36,609 nt of DNA from Microgenomates bacterium OLB22 (GTDB lineage Bacteria; Patescibacteriota; Microgenomatia; UBA1406; HO2-37-13b): assembly GCA_001567515.1 (NCBI GenBank), contig LLEV01000008.1, positions 1 through 36,609 of the forward strand. The letters are read 5' to 3'. Positions 1 through 9,717 of this stretch are shown here, in pieces (position 1 is the stretch's first letter; every line of letters starts with the position of its first letter). The position numbers were made by a program, and so were the translations under genes. The notes under the pieces are model-generated. The model saw nothing but the letters and a program-made list of their open reading frames with translations, was not told the origin of the DNA and did not search any database.

Positions 1-381
1 TCATTACTTCCGCATGAAACGGTCATCCAGTGGGTTGAGGTCGAAAAGATTGGGAGGACGACTATGCTTCAATATTTTTACGAAGTCCTCGATAAAGAGG
101 ATGTTTTGCAGTTAAAGAAAAGTGTTCGCACTAAACTTCTTGAACAGCTCAAAGAGGTACGTATTTTTTTTGATGATTTGGCGCAGACACATGAACTTTA
201 TCCTGATTTGCTAGGTTCTGAAAACTTAGTGATAGTGAGGGATCACCACAGGGTAGATCCGCACTTTATTCTTCTAGATATAGGGTTGATGGATTTTAAA
301 CAGCCACTACCTATCACCAAAAAAGCTATGCAACTCTCTCTAAAAAGAACAATTGAGACATACAGGAAATTGCTCTCATAG
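1..381 (+). CDS. Hypothetical protein, 5'-truncated by the window edge
   Basis: The frame is open from base 1 to a TAG at 379-381, so the gene probably begins upstream of the window. An alternative is a 105-residue protein starting at the ATG at 64, which has a GGGAGG six bases ahead of it. The protein is charged and mostly helical in appearance at first (many Lys, Glu and Leu), followed by a His/Asp-rich stretch (VRDHHRVDPHF). No signal peptide or membrane segment is visible. I do not recognise the family. It converges on the phosphatidyltransferase gene, with only 5 bp between the two stops. Confidence 0.55.
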   Translation, partial: SLLPHETVIQWVEVEKIGRTTMLQYFYEVLDKEDVLQLKKSVRTKLLEQLKEVRIFFDDLAQTHELYPDLLGSENLVIVRDHHRVDPHFILLDIGLMDFKQPLPITKKAMQLSLKRTIETYRKLLS

Positions 382-386
382 ACACA

Positions 387-980
387 TTACCATGATCGTA
401 TAGCCCACAGTCTTTGCCCGACCGTATACCAGCAAAGCAGGCTAAAAAAAACGAATGCGTAGGTAATAGTTTCCAATTCAGCAAATCCAAATTGCACAGC
501 TATACAAAGGATGGTAATCGCTAGCAGGGCAATGATCCGTTCAGTTCGTTCCATAAGACCTATTGCAAGTGACTCTGTCCCACGTACTGCGAGTTCGGCC
601 CGACTACGTATGTAGCTGATGAGATAGGCTCCGATCAGAGTTATTAGCATTAGCTCTAAGGAAATATATCCACCATAAGCGAATGCAGCGATCAGAAGTC
701 CGTCGGAGAGACGGTCACAAGCGGAGTCAAGCACTGCTCCCAAGACCGAGGTTTTGCCCTTAAGTCGTGCTACGGCACCGTCGATCATATCAAATGTAGA
801 TCCGATAAGTAGTAGAACTGCGATATGAGGAGCTCCGTGGATCATAAAATAGAAAAAGCCAGCAGGAAATAAAAGCCCTACTAGAGTAAGGACATTTGGC
901 TCTACGGCAAGGAAAGGCTTTGCAATTATCTCAATAAGTGGGGTATAGTTGGTCTTGACTGATGAAAGCATATAACTCAC
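387..980 (-). CDS. CDP-alcohol phosphatidyltransferase, inositol-phosphate-synthase-like
   Basis: This is an integral membrane enzyme that transfers a phospho-alcohol head group onto a CDP-activated lipid. The family signature D-x2-DG-x2-AR-x8-G-x3-D-x3-D is complete, with Asp64, Asp67, Asp85 and Asp89. Several hydrophobic helices surround it. The later motif YIRSRAE...GLMERTERI resembles the Y-x-RAE...ERxER pattern of archaetidylinositol- and phosphatidylinositol-phosphate synthases more than plain PgsA, so I favour an inositol-phosphate acceptor (inference). The start is GTG at 980; an ATG at 971 is an alternative. Its first 19 bases overlap the start of the divergent PHP gene. A CarS-like CDP-lipid synthase two genes away could supply its substrate. 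Confidence 0.85.
   Translation of the reverse strand: MSYMLSSVKTNYTPLIEIIAKPFLAVEPNVLTLVGLLFPAGFFYFMIHGAPHIAVLLLIGSTFDMIDGAVARLKGKTSVLGAVLDSACDRLSDGLLIAAFAYGGYISLELMLITLIGAYLISYIRSRAELAVRGTESLAIGLMERTERIIALLAITILCIAVQFGFAELETITYAFVFFSLLCWYTVGQRLWAIRSW
920..949 (+). promoter_or_regulatory. Promoter of the PHP gene
   Basis: TTGCAA (920-925), an 18-bp spacer and TATAGT (944-949) lie just ahead of the ATG at 962. Transcription would start about 6 nt before the ATG. The promoter lies inside the opposite-strand phosphatidyltransferase gene. Confidence 0.5.
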
Positions 981-1627
981 TATTTAAATTAGATCTCCAC
1001 TCACACTCCATCTTATCTTATGACGGGGGGATATCCATGGAGGGATATGCGAAGATCCTTCATGAAGAGATTGTACACTGCATAGCGATAACAGACCATA
1101 ATGAAATAGACTTTGCGCTAGAGGCACAGAAAAAATTCGGAGTGAATGTTATTGTTGGTGAGGAGATTCGGGCGCGTGAGGGAGAGATAATTGGCCTCTT
1201 TCTATCAAAGAAAATCCCCGCTGGGTTATCTGTGATGGACACTATTTATGAAATACGTAATCAGGGTGGGATAGTATATGTCCCTCACCCTTTTGATATT
1301 GTTCGGCATGGTGTTTCATATCAAGACCTCCTATCTGTGCTCCCTAGTATCGATGTAATTGAAATCTTTAATTCAAGGAGCATCTCACGTCGAGAGAATG
1401 CTCGTCGAAGACAGCTTGCTAGTGACAATAATATTGTGGGTGGTGTTGGGTCCGACGCACATAGCTACTCAGAGGTGGGGAAGACGTATTCATTAGTGTG
1501 TGAACTACCAGATGTTACTACATTTCTCCCGCTACTAAAGACTGCCACCCACACTACAGCTCCTACCTCACTAATACACAGACTCAATCCGTTTATTAAT
1601 AAGGTAAAAAAAAGATGGCACTTATAG
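962..1627 (+). CDS. PHP-domain metal-dependent phosphoesterase
   Basis: This is a 221-residue single-domain PHP protein. The metal-binding motifs appear in order: DLHSHS (residues 11-16), ITDHN, GEE, PHPFD and GSDAH. They define the trinuclear-metal phosphoesterase fold of the YciV/RNase AM and histidinol-phosphatase superfamily. The substrate cannot be read from the sequence; a small phosphate ester or short oligonucleotide is likely. The ATG at 962 leaves only ten residues before DLHSHS, which is usual for the family. Its 3' end overlaps the CarS-like gene by 13 bp, so the two are probably cotranscribed. That raises the possibility of a role in lipid-precursor metabolism, which is inference from position only. 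Confidence 0.85.
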   Translation: MKAYNSLFKLDLHSHSILSYDGGISMEGYAKILHEEIVHCIAITDHNEIDFALEAQKKFGVNVIVGEEIRAREGEIIGLFLSKKIPAGLSVMDTIYEIRNQGGIVYVPHPFDIVRHGVSYQDLLSVLPSIDVIEIFNSRSISRRENARRRQLASDNNIVGGVGSDAHSYSEVGKTYSLVCELPDVTTFLPLLKTATHTTAPTSLIHRLNPFINKVKKRWHL

Positions 1628-2184
1628 ATTGGGCTCAGACATGCATTACATTGCTATTTTACTTTTTTCCGGCGGGAGTGGCCAATGCTGTCCCACTTGT
1701 GGCATCAAAGATACCCTATTTAAGAGAATGGACATACCCTATGGACGCCTATGGCACATTTAGGGGAAAGCGTTTGCTTGGAGACCACAAAACCGTTCGA
1801 GGGTTGGTAAGCGGGGTGATAGCGAGTACGACTGTGGTCTATCTCTTCAGATGGTGGTATGCGCATGACGCCCCCCTCCGGGAAGTGATTACTCTTGATT
1901 ATCTTTCATACCATCCACTCGTACTAGGGCCACTTCTTGCCATTGGAGCATTAGGAGGGGATGCTATAAAGAGTTTTTTCAAACGCCAGTTTGGTATTGA
2001 TTCGGGGAAGCCATGGATCCCTTTTGATCAGATTGATTACATCGTTGGCACAATCATTTTTACTATTTGGTACACTCCTTTTACCCCTCCCGAGTATCTG
2101 ATTCTCTTTTTTATAGGAATAGTTGCACATGTGCTGGCAAACGTGTTAGGCTGGTTAATAGGGGTAAAAGAAGTTCCTTATTGA
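1615..2184 (+). CDS. carS: CDP-archaeol synthase family protein (CarS/DUF46-like)
   Basis: This 189-residue polytopic membrane protein matches the CarS family, which activates an unsaturated archaeal ether lipid phosphate with CTP to give a CDP-lipid. Visible motifs are GVANAVP near the N-terminus (family P-x-x-x-AN-x-x-P), FRGKRLLGDHKTVRG (family GK-R-x-x-GDHKT-x-RG), and GGDAIKSFFKRQFG followed by DQIDYIVG. CarS is characteristic of archaea, but homologues occur in candidate-phyla bacteria. There the lipid substrate is unproven and may be an ordinary diacyl lipid. It overlaps the upstream PHP gene and is followed 6 bp later by the beta-CASP RNase gene. Confidence 0.85.
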   Translation: MALIDWAQTCITLLFYFFPAGVANAVPLVASKIPYLREWTYPMDAYGTFRGKRLLGDHKTVRGLVSGVIASTTVVYLFRWWYAHDAPLREVITLDYLSYHPLVLGPLLAIGALGGDAIKSFFKRQFGIDSGKPWIPFDQIDYIVGTIIFTIWYTPFTPPEYLILFFIGIVAHVLANVLGWLIGVKEVPY

Positions 2185-2190
2185 TCCTTT

Positions 2191-3527
2191 ATGGCGAGAA
2201 TTCGTTTTTTGTTGCAGCTGGCACGGTAACAGGATCATGCTTTTGTTATGTATCTTCAGCCGATGAATTCATCATGGTTGATTTTGGTATGTTTCAAGGA
2301 CTGCCCGAGCTGCAGGAGCTTAATGGTAAGATTCCCCAGATTCCTTTTTCAAAACTCACTGGAGTACTTCTCACTCATGCCCATCTTGATCACTGTGGTC
2401 GGCTCCCCATCCTGTATCGACAGGGATATTCCGGTAAGATCTATATGACCAAAGCTACCCGAGAGATACTCGAACTAACGTTGCTGGACACCTTGAAGCT
2501 TGCGCGTCATGGGGAAGGGCCGGTCCTATTTAGTGAACAGGACGTCTCCAGTGTTCTTAGAAGTGCCTCTATCGTCGACTATCATGTACCTTTTCAGTTA
2601 GGGTCTGTTACTGTTGAGTTCTTTGATGCGGGCCATATCTTAGGAAGTGCCAGCATTGTACTAACAGATGCTACCAAGAAGATCGTATTCAGTGGGGACA
2701 TAGGGAACTTTCCAGAAGATATCGTAAGGCCCACGGAATTTATAAAGGAAGCTGACTCCATCATCATGGAGTCCACCTATGGAGATCGTCTCCATCCTGT
2801 TGAGGACGTCGATGCGCTACTAGGCGAGCAGGTTAAGGCTATCGAACAATCAGGCGGGACTCTCCTTATTCCCTCATTCTCAATTGAAAGGACTCAAGAC
2901 CTGCTACATAGATTTGATCACCTCAAAACATCGAGGAAGATAGCAGCACAGACAAAAATCTATCTAGATAGCCCTATGGGGAGTAGTGTTACCGATATCT
3001 ATGAGAAACACCCAGAACTCTACAATGATGAGTTGTCTGAACACGCAAGACATGACAACCCCTTTAACTTTCAGGGTTTTCATGAAGTACGTGACAGTAA
3101 AGAAAGCCAGTCAATCCACCATGAAATTGGCCCTAAAGTAATTATAGCCGGGAGCGGCATGATGAATGGTGGTCGGATACTCTCACATGCAAAATTTTAT
3201 CTACCTAGCCCTTCAACGAGACTGTTATTTGTCGGATTTCAAGCAGAGGGGACAATGGGAAGAAGAATAATTGAGGGGGCAGAATATGTGTTGATAGATG
3301 GTACTGAAGTTTTAGTGCGAGCGGAAGTTGCAGTAATCCACGCTCTTAGTGCTCATGCCGATCAGAAGCAACTTCTTGATTGGTTTGGCCATATCTCATC
3401 GCCTCAAAAGGTCTTTCTTGTACATGGGGAGAATCCAGCTCGAGAAGTACTAGGTGACTTGATAAAGCACATAGCCCCTAAGGTCAAAGTTCATATGCCT
3501 GACTACGAAGAGGAAATCTCATTGTAG
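2191..3527 (+). CDS. Beta-CASP metallo-beta-lactamase RNase (CPSF/TTHA0252-like), frameshifted near its start
   Basis: This is a zinc-dependent RNase/hydrolase with the full motif set: HAHLDHCGRLP (metal site), FSGDIGNFPEDI, ESTYGDR, PSFSIERTQ, GSGMMNGGRI and SAHADQKQL. This is the RNase class related to eukaryotic CPSF-73 and Thermus TTHA0252, acting in RNA processing or decay. The usual family N-terminus (M-x-I-x-F-x-AAGTVTGSC) is split. ATG at 2191 reads MARIRF, and the rest reads FVAAGTVTGSC one frame over. One extra T in the T-run at 2205-2210 joins them into a 445-residue protein. Without that correction the only upstream entry in the main frame is a TTG at 2181 with a poor N-terminus. 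It probably belongs to the PHP-carS unit. Confidence 0.85.
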
Positions 3528-3577
3528 TTAGCAGCATCTCAAACACTTCCAATTCCGTTCTCTGTATGTATACCTGT

Positions 3578-3583
3578 TAGAAT
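3578..3583 (+). promoter_or_regulatory. -10 box of mutS
   Basis: TAGAAT ends 9 nt before the mutS ATG at 3593, predicting an RNA leader of only about 3 nt. No Shine-Dalgarno sequence is visible. No convincing -35 box was found. Confidence 0.5.
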
Positions 3584-3592
3584 TATTCCACT

Positions 3593-6206
3593 ATGAAGGA
3601 GTTATCGTTTAGTACACCCATGATGCATCAGTACATGCAGATAAAACGGGAGTATGAAGACTGTCTCCTCTTTTTTCGACTTGGAGATTTTTATGAGTTG
3701 TTTCTAGAAGATGCTAAAATTGGCGCAAATGTTCTTGGGATAACCCTTACTGCTCGGCCACGTGGGAAAGACGGAGATATCCCTATGGCGGGGGTGCCTT
3801 ATCATGCGGCGGAGGGGTACATAGCCAAGCTCGTCAGTGCTGGCTATAAAGTTGCCATCTGTGAGCAGATCACCCAACCAAACACAAAAGAGATAGTCCA
3901 TCGTGAAGTTGTGCGCATTGTTACTCCAGGAACACTCATCGATGAAAGCTCTCTTCGTCCGAAAGAGCACAACTTTTTCTTAGTCATGGCTCCAGGCCAG
4001 CATGCTTGCGGGGTAGTTGTTGTCGATATCGGGACGGGTGATATCCGTCTGGCCCAGTTGGAAGGAGAAGATCTACTAGGAAACTCATTACGTTCGTTCC
4101 TTGACACCTTTCATCCAGTTGAATGCATTGTCTCTCCAGATTGGTATAGCGATCCCACCATTATAGAAAGGATTGTTAAAGAACGATCTATAAATCTCTT
4201 CCCATATGATGCGTGGGTTAGTGATAAGACCAATCTACAGGAGATTATTAATACCTACATAAATGAAGGAGAATATTCTCAGCTCCGGCTAGATGAGTCA
4301 CCTCGTGTCCTTGAGGCATTGGGTAATGCGCTTTCATATGTTACTCATACCCAAAAAGGGACAGCCCCTCATATCAAAAAAATCTCATGGCATTCAAGCG
4401 CTGATCATATGGGACTTGATAGTGCCACTATAAATAATCTGGAGCTATTTGAACATGCGCGAGATAGGTCGACTAAACGGTCCTTAGTATCACTTTTGGA
4501 CGAGACTATGACAGCCATGGGAGGTCGGTTGCTACGCCAGTGGGTCAGGGCTCCGCTCGTATCTGTCGTAGAGATACAGGAGCGCCATGACGTAGTCGAT
4601 ATACTTCTGAAAAAGCCTCTTTTACGAAAGACTGTGAGGAAAACACTTTCTCAACTCTACGATCTAGAGCGATTGGTTTCACGAGTTTCATTGGGGTATG
4701 GGGGCCCCAAAGATCTTATCAATATTTCGCTCACTGTTGGGAAAATTCAAGAGCTCTTTTCTGCTCTGCCCAAATCAGAGTCTGCAACAATAAATCGACT
4801 AGTTGCTAATTCATCCCCTGAGGCTTCGCAGTTAGCGGTCCTTATCGGAAAAACAATATCGATCGATAACTCAGGAAGTGTAGACTACAGCATTGCATCA
4901 GGGTCGACAGAGAGCTCGACTCCTTTCGCACACAGCTTCAGAAGACGACGCAAGCCATCATTGATCTTGAGTGTCGCGAAAAGGAAAAAAGTGGATTGGG
5001 CACTCTGAAAGTTCGTTACAACAAGGTCTTTGGGTATTACATTGAGGTAAGCAAGGCGTTGAGCTCGCGAGTGCCTGAACACTTCCTCCGGAAGCAGACA
5101 CTTGTTAACGCCGAACGATTTACTACTCAAGAATTGCGAGAATTAGAAGAGACGCATATAGTGGCAGATGCTAAATGCCAAGAGCTAGAAAAAAGACATT
5201 ATGAGAGATTAACCCAAGCCGTGGCCACTGAATCAGAGCATTTGTTAAGACTGGCAGGAGCCATCGCCGAGCTTGATTGTCTTGTCTGTTTTGCTGAAGT
5301 GGCCGAGCGTAGATCCTATATCCGACCACGTATCACCTCAAACAGGACTCTCGAAATTATACGCGGGAGGCATCCAGTGGTGGAGGCTCTATTAGAATCG
5401 CATGAGTTCGTCCCCAATGATACGGTGATGGACCCCCACGAAGCCCCTGTGCAGATACTCACAGGTCCGAACATGGCTGGCAAGTCGGTGTATATGCGCC
5501 AAGTAGCACTCATCATCATTCTAGCTCAGATAGGCTCGTATGTCCCTGCAGATCAAGCAATGGTAGGTGTGGTGGATAAGATATTTGTGAGAAGTGGGGC
5601 ATCGGATCGCATCACAGAAAAACAATCAACATTTATGGTTGAGATGGTTGAAACAGCATACATCTTGCGAAACTGCACCCCTCGGAGCCTCATTGTCCTT
5701 GATGAGATTGGTCGAGGTACAAGCACCTATGATGGAGTGAGTATCGCCTGGGCAGTTGCCTCATACCTTGCTCAGGATACCCAATCATGCCCAAAGACCC
5801 TTTTTGCAACGCACTATCATGAATTGCAGGAACTAGCCCACCTGCAGAAAACTGTCCTCAATTTCCAAATATCTGTCGAAGAGCACCATGCAAGCCTATC
5901 TTTCTACATACAGTTACTGAGGGGGAAGCCTCTCACAGCTATGGCATTGCAGTTGCACAGCTGGCGGGCATCCCAGAAGAGGTGTTATGTAGGGCACGAG
6001 AAAAACTACTATCCTTTGAACAACGACTTCATGAAGACGTAATCAGGGCAGTATCAGATGAGCTTTCAAGAGTAGATGTCTCTGCTCTGACTCCTCTTGA
6101 CAGCTTGACTATCCTAAACCATTTCGTCACACTCGTACAACATGGTACGCCTAAGAGTACTTCCACCAAAGGTCGTCGCTCACATCGCCGCAGGTCAGGT
6201 CATTGA
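3593..6206 (+). CDS. mutS: DNA mismatch repair protein MutS (two homopolymer frameshifts)
   Basis: MutS recognises mismatches and small loops and recruits MutL. The N-terminal mismatch-reading motif GDFYELF is present, followed by connector, lever and clamp regions. The ATPase has Walker [10 protein letters not shown], Walker [13 protein letters not shown] and the conserved FATHYHEL. The frame is broken twice. At GGG 4901-4903 one added G joins ...SIASG to VDRELDSFR and then [19 protein letters not shown]. At TTT 5901-5903 one added T gives ...[21 protein letters not shown]. With both repairs the protein is 871 residues, normal for MutS. The 3' end overlaps mutL by 65 bp, and the last dozen residues are unusually basic, so the exact C-terminus is uncertain. 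Confidence 0.92.
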
Positions 6207-7815
6207 CTACCCTGTATCCATAGTAAAAGAGCTGCTCGAAAATGCACTCGATGCACATGCTCATACCATCCGACTCAGCCTAGAAGAAGGTGGCAATAGC
6301 CGCATCATCATGGCTGATGATGGTGTGGGGATGACTAAGGAAGAGCTCCAGCTATGTGCACAGGCTCACACAACGAGCAAATTACAATCTGTTGAAGACC
6401 TGAGCGATATTAGGACATATGGCTTTCGAGGGGAGGGGTTAGCTAGTATCACTCATGTATCTCGTATGAAGATCTCCTCACGTTGCTGGGACGACCCCAT
6501 AGGCTGGACTATAGAAAAAAGGGGAAAGATAGCCTCGGAACCAACACCAAGTGGAATGCGCCCAGGAACATCTATCTCAATTGATCAGCTTTTTGAAGAG
6601 ATCCCTGCTCGGAAGAAATTTCTCCGAGCAGCATCTACAGAGCGAAAAAGTATCCTACAGCTCATACATAAATACCTCCTGACAATGGATGACGTCGGAA
6701 TACAGGTATATGATGGTACAAAAGAGATCTTTTCCTGTCCCCGGAACAGATCTCGCGAAGAGCGGCTCGGGCTGCTATTGGGGGATGATGTGGCAGCATC
6801 AGCTTTCTTTATCGAGACTGAGGTTCGTGGAGCTCATATCGTTGTTTATCTGGCACACCCGAAGCATGCCAGAAAAAGTATGTCTTATGGCTATGTTATT
6901 GTAAATGGGAGACCAGTAGCTCTGCCGGAGTGCACTACTACAATCAAAGAAGCTTATGGCTCGTTACTAGAGCCTCGTTTCTATCCTGAGTATGCTGTGT
7001 TTATAACGGCAGATCCGAGAGACGTAGATTGTAATATTGATCCGAAAAAGCAGAGAGTCCAGTTACTGCATCAAAATGAGATATTGCGTGCCCTTCAGGA
7101 GGCTATTATCAAAGCAATACGCACACCTTTCTCTGTAACAACTGACCCCGGAGTCGTCAGAGATCGGTCTATGGATACCTATTCGGCAGCTCTGGCTCGT
7201 GAGGATAAAGTTCTTTGGACGCCACATACGAGGAAGTCGAAAAACAAAGAGGTGTTACAAGTGTTTAATACCTACCTCATCTATGAGGAAAATGACAGAC
7301 TTTTTCTTTTTGATCAACATGCTGCACACGAGCGTATCTTGTTTGATCAGATCCAAGACGACTACTATAATAAACATAGTCAACCTATACTTTTGGAAAA
7401 GCCCCAACTATGTGAATTGTCGGCAAGAGACATCCATGAGATAGAGGAATTGTTACCTTTATTTAGAAACATTGGATTTGCTATTGATATCTTCAATAAC
7501 TCTACATTGCGGGTAGACGCCGTCCCTCAATGGGCAAAGAGAAGATCTTTACGGACAGTCTTGACAGCCTGTCTCGATGATATCCTTTCTTCGCCCATTG
7601 GTCATTTTACTAGTGACCAGCAGACCCACCTAACACTTTCATATGTAGCTTGTCGTAGTGCTATAAAGGCGGGTGACTTGCTCAGCTCGAAGGAGCGTGA
7701 GGCACTGCTCAACAAAGTTCTTACTCTAGATCATCACTATACATGCCCCCATGGTCGACCTTTGGTAATTGAGCTGACCAGAACCTATTTTGAAAAGCTC
7801 TTCAAAAGAACTTAG
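6142..7815 (+). CDS. mutL: DNA mismatch repair protein MutL (endonuclease type)
   Basis: The 557-residue protein begins with the GHKL ATPase: [35 protein letters not shown] and [11 protein letters not shown]. The second half of the N-terminal module is recognisable from VNGRPV and [12 protein letters not shown]. The C-terminal dimerisation domain has [22 protein letters not shown] and CPHGRP, the metal-binding motifs of nicking MutL proteins found in organisms without MutH. The final acidic residue of the DQHA-x2-E-x4-E motif is Asp rather than Glu. The start follows the family N-terminus exactly and lies inside the end of mutS, so the two are probably cotranscribed. Confidence 0.93.
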   Translation: MVRLRVLPPKVVAHIAAGQVIDYPVSIVKELLENALDAHAHTIRLSLEEGGNSRIIMADDGVGMTKEELQLCAQAHTTSKLQSVEDLSDIRTYGFRGEGLASITHVSRMKISSRCWDDPIGWTIEKRGKIASEPTPSGMRPGTSISIDQLFEEIPARKKFLRAASTERKSILQLIHKYLLTMDDVGIQVYDGTKEIFSCPRNRSREERLGLLLGDDVAASAFFIETEVRGAHIVVYLAHPKHARKSMSYGYVIVNGRPVALPECTTTIKEAYGSLLEPRFYPEYAVFITADPRDVDCNIDPKKQRVQLLHQNEILRALQEAIIKAIRTPFSVTTDPGVVRDRSMDTYSAALAREDKVLWTPHTRKSKNKEVLQVFNTYLIYEENDRLFLFDQHAAHERILFDQIQDDYYNKHSQPILLEKPQLCELSARDIHEIEELLPLFRNIGFAIDIFNNSTLRVDAVPQWAKRRSLRTVLTACLDDILSSPIGHFTSDQQTHLTLSYVACRSAIKAGDLLSSKEREALLNKVLTLDHHYTCPHGRPLVIELTRTYFEKLFKRT

Positions 7816-7837
7816 ACCAGATGTCTCGGCGAAGGCT

Positions 7838-7843
7838 TATAAT
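7838..7843 (+). promoter_or_regulatory. -10 box of transketolase gene
   Basis: A perfect TATAAT ends 6 nt before the ATG at 7850, so transcription would start at or next to the start codon. This supports choosing 7850 over the in-frame ATG at 7790, which lies inside mutL. Confidence 0.6.
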
Positions 7844-7849
7844 GAATCT

Positions 7850-9699
7850 ATGTCCGCGCAAGATACAACCCGCATAAATCTACTCTGTCGAGTGATCCGC
7901 CGGGATATTGTAAAAGCCACCACGGTAGCTAAGTCAGGACACCTCTCCTCATCTCTTTCAGCTGTCGAACTAATGGCGACCCTCTTTTTTGACGCTCATC
8001 TTCGGTATGATACTAAAGACCCGTTATACATTGGCAACGATAGAGTCATTTTTTCCAAAGGACACGCTAGTCCATTGCTCTATGCGCTGTGGAGAGCTGC
8101 TGGGGTCATATCAGAAAAAGAGCTACTTACATTTCGCTCAATTGAGAGTCCACTCGAAGGACATCCAACCTCGAGATTTCCATTCGCTGATGCTAGCACA
8201 GGGTCTCTAGGGCAAGGACTATCTATTGGTATGGGAATGGCGATGTACAGCCAACGGTATCTATCTGAATCGTTTCACACCTATGTACTACTGGGTGACT
8301 CCGAGCTCTCAGAGGGATCAAATTGGGAAGCGATCCAATCGGCTCCCTATAATGAGGTGAAAAATCTTACGGCGATAGTAGATGTGAATCGATTGGGTCA
8401 ACGTGGTGAGACGATGCTTGGGTATGACCTGGAGAATTACGCCCAGAGGTTTAGTTCTTTTGGATGGAAGACGATCGTATTGTCTGATGGACATTCTCTG
8501 AGAGACATCTCGCATGCCTATACACAGGCCAGACTAGCTGCAAAGCCAGTGGTCATACTGGCAAAAACGGTAAAAGGAAAGGGTATCTCATTTATTGAAG
8601 ATCGTGATGGGTGGCACGGCGTTCCCCTAAAGGAGGATCAAGCAAGAAGAGCGTTAGCTGAGATTGATGCCCCAAATGAAGCCCTTGGGACCATAGCGAC
8701 TCCTCCGAAGAATGTCAAATTTATAGTGAGATCCCGTAAAGCTGCTTTTCGTATCACAGTCCCCCCCCGTGATGCTGCCCCACGAAGCATGTATGGTATG
8801 ACGGCTAATCAACTTTTTAGAACTACTCCATCGTTAGTTGCGCTTGATGCTGAGGTTTCAAATTCAACGTATGCTTATCCCATAGCTCATACCTATCCTG
8901 ATCGTTTTTTTGAGATGTTTATAGCAGAGCAACACATGGTTTCGATGGCTGTGGGACTGGCTCTTCGTAACATGCATCCATTGGTCTCGACTTTTGCCTC
9001 TTTCTTGACGCGGGCTCATGATCAAATCCGTATGGCTCGTTACAACAATGTAGCAATAACATTTATCGGGATTCATGCGGGTGTATCTATTGGGCAAGAT
9101 GGAGTATCTCAGATGGGACTTGAGGATCTAGCTATGATGCGCAGCATACCTGACGCTGTTATATTCTATCCATCTGACGCAGTTGCAGCGCAAAAATCTC
9201 ATAAAGCTAGCAAGCGAGTATGAAGGAATAGCGTATATTCGTATGACGAGGGCGAAAACACCGATTTTATATGACAGATTTACTGACTTTTATAGTGGTG
9301 GCAGTCACACTCTTTAAAAAAAGTAGTAAAGATAGAATAACTGTCGTGGCGGCTGGGATCACACTCCATGAAGCTCTAAAAGCATATTCCCAGCTACACA
9401 AGATAGGAACAAGTTGTCGTATTGTAGATGCCTACTCAGTTGCCCCACTGGATCTACACACCCTTTTAAAAGCCCATCGTGAAGTCGGCCCTTTATTAGT
9501 TGTTGAAGATCATTATGACGGCGGAGGTCTCGGAGACGCCGTCTCCAGTGCTCTTTCTCCATACGGAGCACGTGTTCATCATTTAGCCGTTACGAATGTC
9601 CCTCATAGTGGGAAGCCAGAGGATACTCTCAAAAGGGCAGGGATCGACTCAGAGGGGATAGTCCGAAAAGTGAAAGAGATCTTGAGCAATGATGCTTAA
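7850..9699 (+). CDS. tkt: Transketolase (two homopolymer frameshifts)
   Basis: This thiamine-diphosphate enzyme moves two-carbon units between sugar phosphates in the non-oxidative pentose phosphate pathway. The N-terminal domain has KSGHLSSSLSAVELM, SKGHASPLLYA, GSLGQGLSIG and the ThDP motif LLGDSELSEG...DVN. The pyrimidine-binding half has MFIAEQHMVSMAVGLA with the catalytic Glu. The frame breaks at A5 9192-9196; with one A fewer it reads AAQNLIKLASEYEGIAYIR. It breaks again at TTT 9313-9315; with one T fewer it reads GGSHTLKKSSKDRITVVAAG. The repaired length is 615 residues, as expected for a complete enzyme with its C-terminal domain. Corrections here remove bases, whereas mutS needs bases added. 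Confidence 0.92.
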
Positions 9700-9704
9700 A
9701 GTAG

Positions 9705-9710
9705 TAGAAT
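9705..9710 (+). promoter_or_regulatory. -10 box of the CoaB-like/aldolase gene
   Basis: TAGAAT ends 7 nt before the GTG start at 9718. The predicted transcript starts at the GTG, and no Shine-Dalgarno is present. It supports the GTG as the true start. Confidence 0.5.
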
Positions 9711-9717
9711 AGGCCCT

